Shown here: positions 44,411 to 50,757 of the stretch, one piece after another
How positions within the stretch are numbered: the first letter of the stretch is position 1
Layout: each line of letters starts with the position of its first letter
Assembly: GCA_013201395.1 (NCBI GenBank)
Contig: JABMJD010000012.1
Span: forward strand, 1 to 50,757
Length of the DNA: 50,757 bases
From: Candidatus Syntrophopropionicum ammoniitolerans
Lineage (GTDB): Bacteria; Bacillota; Desulfotomaculia; Desulfotomaculales; Pelotomaculaceae
Direction of reading: 5' to 3'
Notes under the pieces: model-generated
The model's input: the letters and a program-made list of their open reading frames with translations, nothing else
The model's database searches: none
What the model was told of the DNA's origin: nothing
Made by a program: the position numbers and the translations under genes

Positions 44411-46311
44411 TAACGAACATCAAAATTAATATTTAAATTTTTCTCTGTATCTTTTAATCTTTTCAAATTAATTTTTAATTGCTCCATTTGTGTCCAAGTA
44501 AAGCTATATCCAAATAAGACTATATTCTCTGGATTAAAGCTACCGTCTGTTTCATATTTCACTACAATTTTTTCTATGGCTTCATTAGGAATTTCTGTGT
44601 CTATTAAGTAAAGGTGCTTATCTATGAAGTATCCTTTATAACCAGATAAATCAAGCTCTTCTGGTTGAGCAGTTAAACCATAACCATCTCTTACAAGCCA
44701 TGTACTAAGTATTGTAGGTTTACCAAACTCATCAAGAAGGGTTTTATCTGCAAACAATTTATTTTCATCTGGATCAAACTCTTCAATTTTATCTAAAGTA
44801 TTAGGAGTTGGTTCTTGAAGAATAAAGTGTTTAAAACCAAGGTCAGCTTCTAAATCTGGATTTTCTTCTTTTATTTTATTAGCTGCTTTAATAATTCTAT
44901 CCATCCCAATTTGATCTATAGTTCTATAGCCTGCTTCATATGCTGGTTTTCCTTCTTCTATAATCTCTGGTAATTGAACCATTATAAACTTTCTATTTCC
45001 GCCATCTTCAGCATTAAGATTCATAACTGCATGAGCAGTAGTAGCAGAACCCGAGAAAAAATCAAGGATAACTGCATCTTTATCTGCAAAAGTTATAATT
45101 CTCTGTAACGTCGCTGTGAGTTTTGCTGTCTCAAAAACAGTCTTACCAAACAACCTTCTTATTTCAGATGAGCTTCCAACAAGCAAGTCCATCCATGAAG
45201 TATTTAGCAGTGTTGAATCAGTCGGTGGTATATAGTGTTCTGGTTTACCGGAGTCAGATAACCGGAGAAGATCACATTCATAATCCAGATTTGAATACCA
45301 TCCATCAATTTGTTCTTGCGTAATTGATTTTTCATCTACCCCTATATCATTTATCATTTTTTTGTAATTTTTAATTGCTATATAACTACGCTCTTTACCC
45401 CAACGCCACTGCCCATTCTCTGGTGTAATGCCGAATAAGGGATAGCGCATCGTTGGGCGGTCAGTTCCACGCCAGTGATTGTTCCAAGAACCTTGTCGTT
45501 CCTCATCAAGTGGTTTCATTTGTTTAGGAAACCTATAGCTAGATTTTCTAGAATAAAACAGCAAATACTCAACACTTTGACCAAGCTTATCCCATGTTTC
45601 AAATTGTGCTTGTACAGACTTTGCTCCTCTACGAATGGTGATTTGGTTTCGAAAATTCTCTTCTCCAAAAACATCATCACATAAAAGCTTAAGATTATGA
45701 TTCTCGTTGTCATCAATAGAAATAAAAATCAAACCGTCATCAGATAGCAAATCTCTTGCAAGTAGAAGACGTGAATACATAAACATAAGCCATGCAGAAT
45801 GGGAGGCAGATCCACGCTTTGTAAGGTCAAGAATACGTTCTGCTTGCTCTTCACTTATGCTTAACTTTTCTGAAAGACTATCAACGGTAAAATCAAAATT
45901 ATCATTATATACAAAACCATCTGTTCCTGTATTATACGGAGGGTCTATGTAAATACATTTTATTTGTCCAGAGTAAGATTTTAATAAATGTTTTAAACCA
46001 TCTAGATTATCACCACTGATATATATATTCTCACTGTTTTTATTTTCTGGCTTTGAGTTGTGTTCTTCATTAGGTGTAATTACTGTTGTGGTATCAACTG
46101 AAGCTAGTAGCCTTGCATAGTTTTTACCTAAAAACTTTAACTCATAGCCTTCGTCAGTAACTGTGATTTTATCACTTAAAAAACCTTTGAACTTTTCAAT
46201 ATCAAAAGTTCCATCACTCTTAAAACATGATGGAAAGTGCTCTTTTAATATAGCTATTTCTTTAGAATTAGGAGTCATTTTCTCATTTTTATTTAAAATA
46301 TCTTTAATCAT
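44407..46311 (-). CDS. mod: Type III DNA adenine methyltransferase, Mod subunit
   Basis: A 634-residue beta-class N6-adenine methyltransferase. The catalytic motif [11 protein letters not shown] is near residue 122, and the SAM-binding motif [14 protein letters not shown] comes later, the order typical of type III Mod. The variable region between them defines the recognition site. There is no simple-sequence repeat in the gene that would suggest phase variation. It is preceded by the XRE gene with a short gap and overlaps res. Confidence 0.94.
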   Translation of the reverse strand: MIKDILNKNEKMTPNSKEIAILKEHFPSCFKSDGTFDIEKFKGFLSDKITVTDEGYELKFLGKNYARLLASVDTTTVITPNEEHNSKPENKNSENIYISGDNLDGLKHLLKSYSGQIKCIYIDPPYNTGTDGFVYNDNFDFTVDSLSEKLSISEEQAERILDLTKRGSASHSAWLMFMYSRLLLARDLLSDDGLIFISIDDNENHNLKLLCDDVFGEENFRNQITIRRGAKSVQAQFETWDKLGQSVEYLLFYSRKSSYRFPKQMKPLDEERQGSWNNHWRGTDRPTMRYPLFGITPENGQWRWGKERSYIAIKNYKKMINDIGVDEKSITQEQIDGWYSNLDYECDLLRLSDSGKPEHYIPPTDSTLLNTSWMDLLVGSSSEIRRLFGKTVFETAKLTATLQRIITFADKDAVILDFFSGSATTAHAVMNLNAEDGGNRKFIMVQLPEIIEEGKPAYEAGYRTIDQIGMDRIIKAANKIKEENPDLEADLGFKHFILQEPTPNTLDKIEEFDPDENKLFADKTLLDEFGKPTILSTWLVRDGYGLTAQPEELDLSGYKGYFIDKHLYLIDTEIPNEAIEKIVVKYETDGSFNPENIVLFGYSFTWTQMEQLKINLKRLKDTEKNLNINFDVRY

Positions 46312-46329
46312 AATTTTTCTCTCCTTACA

Positions 46330-46545
46330 TTAATCAGTTTCATCTGGGATAAACTCTAAAATATCACATATATCGCACTTTAATGCATTACATATCCTTT
46401 GGAGTATTTCTGTATTTACATTTTCATTTCTTCCAAGCTTTGTAATTGTTGCTGAACTTACACCAGATAACTCTTGAAGGTCTTTTTTCTTCATACCCTT
46501 ATCTATCAATAGTTTCCATAGCCTATTATAGTTTAAAGCCATCAT
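46330..46545 (-). CDS. XRE-family helix-turn-helix regulator of the R-M cassette
   Basis: A 71-residue DNA-binding protein of the Cro/C1 type: KKKDLQELSGVSSATITKLGRN is the helix-turn-helix, followed by NVNTEILQRICNALKCDICDILEF. The ATG at 46545 has GGGAGG 5 bases upstream; a second ATG at 46542 is possible, and the start at 46602 has no site. Its position at the head of mod-res suggests a controller (C) protein. Confidence 0.85.
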   Translation of the reverse strand: MMALNYNRLWKLLIDKGMKKKDLQELSGVSSATITKLGRNENVNTEILQRICNALKCDICDILEFIPDETD

Positions 46546-47066
46546 ACACACCTCCCATGAATTATTTATTATTATAACACTCAAGTAATACATAAACAAC
46601 AATATTCTTTAATATCTCATTGATATTGTTCTGAACTCTTAAAAACCAAATATACTTTTCGACATTTCTGTCTAAAAGTCGTGTATAGCTTTTACTCAAA
46701 ACAGACTAACAATTATCTGCCTACTTCACACCAGAAGTAGGTTTTTATATTTTCTTTTTCAAATACCTCAACTTTAGCTCTTTCCTGTGGCTAATAAGTA
46801 AGGGATAAAAATATCTATTAAATTTCTCTACGGATTTTAGTCTTTACTGTCCTTTAGATATTGAAGGCGATTTTATCTCCTTAGCTTCAATGCTTTTGAA
46901 GTTTTGCACCTTGACAAGTGAATACCCCAAAATATGAGAGATACTTTCAAATGAATATGCCATGACGATTTTTCCGAGCGTATCTTTGACTGCATACGAG
47001 GCTATGTCAAACAAGGCAAGTACTTAGGAACTGTAGTGTTTTGGGCTTTTATTTTAATTAAAGGAG
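46546..47066. other. AT-rich intergenic region between the two divergent modules
   Basis: About 520 bases with no intact gene. It holds a plus-strand terminator (46720-46746) with no gene before it. A TTGACA-like box at 46912-46917 with TATGAG 16 bases on could serve the primase operon. A CTTCAA/TTGAAG hairpin lies just before that box, and a decayed reading frame (46934-47092) runs into the primase gene. Confidence 0.5.
46720..46746 (+). terminator. Orphan plus-strand terminator
   Basis: CCTACTTC and GAAGTAGG pair with a 6-base loop, followed by five T. No plus-strand gene ends here, so a small untranslated RNA may start between 46600 and 46700. Confidence 0.65.
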
Positions 47067-47092
47067 GTGAAAAGTCTGATAGACAAATATGA
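46934..47092 (+). pseudogene. Short frame with an in-frame TGA, overlapping the primase start
   Basis: The frame from the ATG at 46934 reads MRDTFK, then TGA (46952-46954), then 45 residues beginning ICHDDFSERIFDCIRGYVKQ and containing GKYLGTVVFWAF, before the next stop at 47090-47092. The stretch after the TGA has a natural amino-acid mix that does not look random. No ATG lies between the TGA and the end. I read it as a decayed small element gene; a recoding event or sequencing error is possible. Confidence 0.35.
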
Positions 47093-49400
47093 AAAATTCC
47101 CACAATATCTAAAAGACAATGCTAGGTTTTGTGTGTGGAAACAGGAGGCTGGTAAAGGAAAAGTCCCCTATCAAGCAAATGGTAAAAGAGCTAAAGCGAA
47201 TAAGGTAAATACCTTTACAGATTTTAAGAATGCTCTTGATGTAGTAGATAAATTTGATGGTCTAGGCATTGGTATCTTTAATAAGACATCTGCCATTGAT
47301 ATAGATAATTGTATAGATGCTAGTGGTAACTACTCGGATTTAGCCAAAGATATAATGGATATTTTTAAAGATTCATATATAGAGAAAAGTCCATCTGGAA
47401 AAGGAATAAGAATTATCTTTCTAATAGATGGCTTTTCTTATGACAAGAGACTCTATTTTATCAACAACCAAAAGCTGGGCTTAGAAGTTTATGTTGCAGG
47501 TAGCACTAACAAATATGTGACTATTACTGGTAATGTAATTAATCAAGGAAAGATTCTTCAAGCTAATAACAAGCTTCAAGTTTTGCTAGATAAGTATATG
47601 CAAAGACCAAAGACTAATACAGGCATAGCAAATAAAGAAAGTAGCTCTTATCTAACTGACAAGTCGGTTATAGAAAAAGCATCTGCATCTGCTACAGGTG
47701 GGAAATTTAAAGCCTTATGGAAGGGTGATATTAGTAATTATCCTTCCCAGAGTGAAGCTGACCTTGCTCTATGCTCCATCCTTGCCTTTTGGTGTGGTAG
47801 AGATATTAATCAAATGGATAGGCTCTTTCAGCAAAGTGGCCTAATGAGAGATAAGTGGCACAGGGTCCAATCTGGCTCAACTTACGGTCAAATTACCCTT
47901 GAAAAGGCCATTGCAATTACCAAAGAAATCTATAGTCCTAGTGGTGGAAGGCTATCAGCTGATGAAGATTTTACTAGAGATAAGCTAGAGAAGTTAAACA
48001 AACTAGAGCCTTTTAAAAGCCCTAGATACTACGGAACAGATATAGGCAACAGTAACCTTTTTGCTGACTACTATAAATCTATTGCTAGATTCGTACCAGA
48101 AAGGAAAAAATGGTTTGTCTATGACGGTAGGGTCTGGGCTAGTGATACTGGCAACCTCAAGGTAATGAATTTATGTAAAAGTTTAGCTAATCAAATAATG
48201 TACTATGCCCTTTCTATTACGGATGAAAACCTTAGAAAATCCTATATTAAATCAGCTGGCAAGTGGCAGGAAAGAAGAACAAGGGAAATCATTTTAAGGG
48301 ATGCTCAGGATGTCTATCCTTTATCTATGTCTGAATTTGATAAGGATGTCTACCTGCTCAACTGCTTAAATGGAACTCTTAATTTAAAGGATGGTAACTT
48401 TTATCCCCATAAAGCCAGTGACTATATAACAAAGATAGCAGGAGTAAATTATGACCCTAATGCTGTATGTAATCGTTGGATAGATTTTGTTGATGAGGTT
48501 ATGTGTGGTGATAAAGAAAAGGCAGAGTTTTTTCAAAAAAGCCTAGGCTATGCCTTAACTGGTGATACCCGTTATGAAAGTATGTTTATTTTATTTGGAG
48601 CAACTACTCGTAATGGCAAGGGTACATCCATGGAAACCTTCCTAAATATCTGTGGTGACTACGGAAGAACTAGCAGGCCAGAAACAATAGGTATGAAGAT
48701 AAATTCTTCTGGCTCTGCTCCATCTGAAGATGTGGCTAGACTTGCAGGTGCTAGATTTGTCAATATAAGTGAGCCTGATAGGAAGTTAGTTTTAAGTGCA
48801 GCTCTACTAAAGAGCCTTACTGGTAATGACACTATTAATGCCAGATTTCTACATGAGAATAGTTTTGACTTTAGGCCACAATTTAAGATTTTCATTAATA
48901 CTAATCATTTGCCTATGGTAACAGATTTGACACTCATAACTAGTGGAAGGGTGAAGATCATTCCCTTTGAAAGGCACTTTGAAGAATGGGAGCAGGATAA
49001 GAATCTAAAGAAGCTCTTTTCCGAGGAAGAAAATCTAAGTGGTATTTTAAATTGGGTTATTGAGGGCTACAGAAAAATTCAAACAGATGGTTTTAAAGTT
49101 CCTGCTACTGTTAGACAGGCTACTCTTGATTACCATAAGGAAAATGACAAGATAGGACTATTTGTTGAAGAGAGGCTTACCAAAGATGCTAATGCAGAAG
49201 AAAGGACATCTGCTCTTTACTTTGCTTATCAAAATTGGTGTAGGAATAATGGCTACTATACAGAAAATGCTAGGAACTTTAAATCTTCTCTAGCTAGTAT
49301 AGGAAGAATTGCTAGGAAGAGACCAAAGGCTGGTGGAGGCATGACCACATTATTAATAGGCTACAAGTTAAATGATGATTTTACAGATTTTTTAGAGTAA
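47067..49400 (+). CDS. P4-type phage/plasmid primase-helicase
   Basis: A 777-residue replication protein. The N-terminal 120 residues resemble the prim-pol-like domain: SAIDIDNCIDASG supplies acidic residues, and EKSPSGKGIRIIF is the nucleotide-binding motif. A middle D5-type domain leads to the SF3 helicase: Walker A LFGATTRNGKGTS near residue 515, ARFVNISEPDR (Walker B) and FKIFINTNHLPM (sensor). The start is unusual: the GTG at 47067 lies inside the AGGAGG site itself, and a CTG at 47076 has better spacing. The operon runs right, toward a zinc-ribbon gene and a capsid gene. Confidence 0.9.
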   Translation: MKSLIDKYEKFPQYLKDNARFCVWKQEAGKGKVPYQANGKRAKANKVNTFTDFKNALDVVDKFDGLGIGIFNKTSAIDIDNCIDASGNYSDLAKDIMDIFKDSYIEKSPSGKGIRIIFLIDGFSYDKRLYFINNQKLGLEVYVAGSTNKYVTITGNVINQGKILQANNKLQVLLDKYMQRPKTNTGIANKESSSYLTDKSVIEKASASATGGKFKALWKGDISNYPSQSEADLALCSILAFWCGRDINQMDRLFQQSGLMRDKWHRVQSGSTYGQITLEKAIAITKEIYSPSGGRLSADEDFTRDKLEKLNKLEPFKSPRYYGTDIGNSNLFADYYKSIARFVPERKKWFVYDGRVWASDTGNLKVMNLCKSLANQIMYYALSITDENLRKSYIKSAGKWQERRTREIILRDAQDVYPLSMSEFDKDVYLLNCLNGTLNLKDGNFYPHKASDYITKIAGVNYDPNAVCNRWIDFVDEVMCGDKEKAEFFQKSLGYALTGDTRYESMFILFGATTRNGKGTSMETFLNICGDYGRTSRPETIGMKINSSGSAPSEDVARLAGARFVNISEPDRKLVLSAALLKSLTGNDTINARFLHENSFDFRPQFKIFINTNHLPMVTDLTLITSGRVKIIPFERHFEEWEQDKNLKKLFSEEENLSGILNWVIEGYRKIQTDGFKVPATVRQATLDYHKENDKIGLFVEERLTKDANAEERTSALYFAYQNWCRNNGYYTENARNFKSSLASIGRIARKRPKAGGGMTTLLIGYKLNDDFTDFLE

Positions 49401-49407
49401 AAGAAAA

Positions 49408-49495
49408 TGTAGCAGATGTAGCAGGTAAAAAGGTAATTTCCTTATAAGAAAGCAATATATAAAAGCTCTGCTTTTTCCTGCTACAAGTGGCTACA
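49408..49495. repeat. Repeat-rich palindrome just after the primase gene (candidate origin)
   Basis: TGTAGCAGATGTAGCAGG on the left and CCTGCTACAAGTGGCTACA on the right form nested inverted copies; TGTAGCAGG (49417-49425) with CCTGCTACA (49477-49485) is a perfect 9-base match. Each arm holds a direct repeat of TGTAGC. The AT-rich centre contains an AAAAGC-TCT-GCTTTTT stem. The pattern fits iterons of a primase-dependent origin or a structured RNA. Confidence 0.45.
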
Positions 49496-49501
49496 AAAAC
49501 T

Positions 49502-49528
49502 AAAGCCTTGTTTTTAAGGCTTTTTATT
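49502..49528 (+). terminator. Terminator between the primase and zinc-ribbon genes
   Basis: AAAGCCTT and AAGGCTTT pair with a 6-base loop; TTATTG follows. Confidence 0.7.
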
Positions 49529-49551
49529 GTGGAATAGAAAGGAGGAAAACC

Positions 49552-49938
49552 ATGAGTTCATTCAAACTGGTAAGAGAAGGTGGAAGATTAAAGCCTAGAC
49601 ATTTCTATGGTAATGCATTGAGAATCGCTCATGAGTGTGGTTGTGACTATTACATGACAGTCCATGATGACCATAGAGCAAGAGTTCATCGTGCAAATTC
49701 TAATAACTACACAGACTTAGAAAGCCTTCATGTTTGTTGTCCTAAGTGCATAAGCAAAATGGTGCCTATTCATTCTTCATTTAACAATGACAACACTCAA
49801 GTCTTTAAGTGTGTCATATGTGAAGGCATTAGGGGTGGGGGTAGTAAATCTCTAGAACTTTTAAAGGCGGACAGCGGCGTGGGGCATCGTGTAAAAAAAC
49901 GCAGTTTCAAACAAGGTAATAGGCCTAGGCCTAAATAA
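49552..49938 (+). CDS. Zinc-ribbon-like hypothetical protein
   Basis: A 128-residue protein with two Cys pairs, CCPKC near 62 and CVIC near 87, which could bind one zinc. Three His and an Asp precede them in the N-terminal half. The C terminus is basic (KKRSFKQGNRPRPK). No known fold is recognised. GAAAGGAGG precedes the ATG. It sits between the primase and the capsid gene in the same direction, so a packaging or regulation role in the element is inferred only from place. Confidence 0.6.
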   Translation: MSSFKLVREGGRLKPRHFYGNALRIAHECGCDYYMTVHDDHRARVHRANSNNYTDLESLHVCCPKCISKMVPIHSSFNNDNTQVFKCVICEGIRGGGSKSLELLKADSGVGHRVKKRSFKQGNRPRPK

Positions 49939-49960
49939 TATTTAAATGGAGGAAATCTAT

Positions 49961-50757
49961 ATGTTAAATACAAGAATTTATAATCAAGCATTTTGGAGTA
50001 AAATGAGAGGCACTTTAATAAATCATGATGATTTAAAAGATGGGCAGATAGATGGAGGTTACCAGCTTCCTAATGACAGCCTAGACAAATTCTACAAGGC
50101 TCTAGAAAGAGATAATCTTTTTAGAAGACTTGCAACTGTTCTTAGCCTAACAAACCTTGAAGGAACAGTTCATGCAACTACTTCTACAGGCAGTGCTGGG
50201 GTTGTAGAGGAAGGAAATCTTATCCCAGAGGATGGAGATAAGTTCACTCAGTTTCCTGTAAGGTCATATAAGATTGCTAGTATAGCAAAGCTTAAGGAAT
50301 CATTTGTGTCCGATAATGACTTTAATCTAGAAAAATATCTAACTACAGATTTTGCTAGAAGATTTGGTAGAGCTGAAGAAGATTTATTCATCAATGGTAA
50401 TGGAACAACAGAGCCTACAGGCATCTTATCTGTCAGCGAATCGGTAAATGCTAAGGAAACTAATACACTTTCTTATGATGAAATTGTAGAACTGTACTTT
50501 TCGATAGAAGCAGAATATAGAAAAGATGCAGTGTTCATTATGAATGATGAAACAGCTTTTTATCTTAGAACATTAAAAGATGATGATGGTAACTATTTAT
50601 GGAACTCTAATAATGATACGATCTTTGGTAAAGAAGTTATTACATCTCCCTATATGCCAAGTATTGAATCTGGCAAACAGCCTATTATCTTTGGAGATTT
50701 ATCCTCCCTCTATAACCTAAGGTTTTCTCTTGATAGCTTTGTATTTCTTAGTATTTC
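49961..50757 (+). CDS. HK97-family major capsid protein, 5' part, cut by right edge
   Basis: An open frame of 265 codons from the ATG at 49961, with GGAGG upstream, runs to the window edge without a stop. The product shows HK97-capsid features: FRRLATVLSLTNLEG, VRSYKIASIAKLKESFVSD, DFARRFGRAEEDLFINGNGT and TEPTGIL, and a C-terminal SYDEIVELYFSIEAEYR. The conserved GNGT-x-PTGIL motif is the most telling. No prohead protease precedes it. Typical length is about 290-400 residues, so 30 or more residues are missing. Confidence 0.88.
   Translation, partial: MLNTRIYNQAFWSKMRGTLINHDDLKDGQIDGGYQLPNDSLDKFYKALERDNLFRRLATVLSLTNLEGTVHATTSTGSAGVVEEGNLIPEDGDKFTQFPVRSYKIASIAKLKESFVSDNDFNLEKYLTTDFARRFGRAEEDLFINGNGTTEPTGILSVSESVNAKETNTLSYDEIVELYFSIEAEYRKDAVFIMNDETAFYLRTLKDDDGNYLWNSNNDTIFGKEVITSPYMPSIESGKQPIIFGDLSSLYNLRFSLDSFVFLSI

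Larger units (their letters stand above)
40525..50757. mobile_element. AT-rich accessory region: type III restriction cassette plus phage-satellite-like module
   Basis: From about 40.5 kb the sequence is visibly more AT-rich with different codon use. Genes switch from housekeeping to a type III restriction-modification cassette (leftward) and a P4-type primase, zinc-ribbon protein and HK97 capsid (rightward). This combination indicates a transferred element. No integrase, att core or tRNA is visible; the right end lies beyond the window and the left boundary is estimated from composition. Confidence 0.6.

Noticed and set aside
1-50757. tRNA, rRNA or CRISPR arrays
   Set aside because: No cloverleaf with a CCA-type end, no rRNA motif and no spaced direct repeat series was found by eye.

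Overview
The window looks like a chromosomal segment of a strictly anaerobic, spore-former-type Firmicute, most plausibly a Clostridia/Peptococcaceae (Desulfotomaculum-like) lineage. The evidence is strong G-rich Shine-Dalgarno sequences with many GTG and TTG starts, consensus sigma-A promoters and compact intrinsic terminators. The gene content agrees: anaerobic sulfite reductase AsrABC, EFR1-type flavodoxin-ferredoxin, DUF3793, the DUF134/DUF5320/Mrp set and an SLH-domain protein. The genus call is inference. No rRNA, tRNA, CRISPR array or transposase was recognised.

Layout. 1-1 kb: a partial unknown gene running off the left edge, behind a promoter and a long leader containing a terminator (a possible attenuator), then a frameshifted GIY-YIG gene. 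1-6 kb: SLH surface protein, cupin, O6-alkylguanine-DNA alkyltransferase, Mrp/ApbC Fe-S carrier with a DUF134 regulator, and a DUF3793 protein. 6-11 kb: a MarR-RND efflux operon with a long palindromic operator. 11-14 kb: metNIQ methionine importer. 14-18 kb: a PurF-like protein lacking the catalytic N-terminal Cys, and a polar amino-acid ABC importer. 18-20 kb: PNPOx-ferredoxin fusion with a palindromic operator, isochorismatase-family hydrolase, TPR protein. 20-27 kb: a complete mrpABCDEFG cation/proton antiporter operon, divergent from a KdpD-like USP-domain gene. 27-33 kb: EFR1 protein, glucosamine-6-phosphate deaminase, nitroreductase, asrABC, and a RemA/DUF370-like gene. 33-38 kb: a MacAB-type ABC export operon and aspartate ammonia-lyase. 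38-40 kb: DUF5320 protein, a class I/II aminotransferase and a small ORF.

From about 40.5 kb to the right edge the sequence becomes visibly more AT-rich and the gene content changes to accessory DNA. A leftward cassette (XRE regulator, type III methyltransferase Mod, type III helicase-nuclease Res, and a separate PD-(D/E)XK-like protein) diverges from a rightward phage-like module. That module holds a P4-type primase-helicase, a repeat-rich palindrome that could be an origin, a zinc-ribbon protein and an HK97-type capsid cut by the right edge. This resembles a phage satellite or decayed prophage carrying a restriction system. The integrase and right end are outside the window.

The most unusual signals are these. 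(1) Near-identical promoter/operator architecture precedes the DUF134 and DUF5320 genes, 33.5 kb apart, suggesting one regulator controls both. (2) The left-edge gene has a promoter-leader-terminator with two mutually exclusive pairings. (3) The satellite-like module has a palindrome directly after the primase. (4) The PurF-like enzyme has Gly in place of its nucleophile. All function calls come from reading the sequence; no database search was run.
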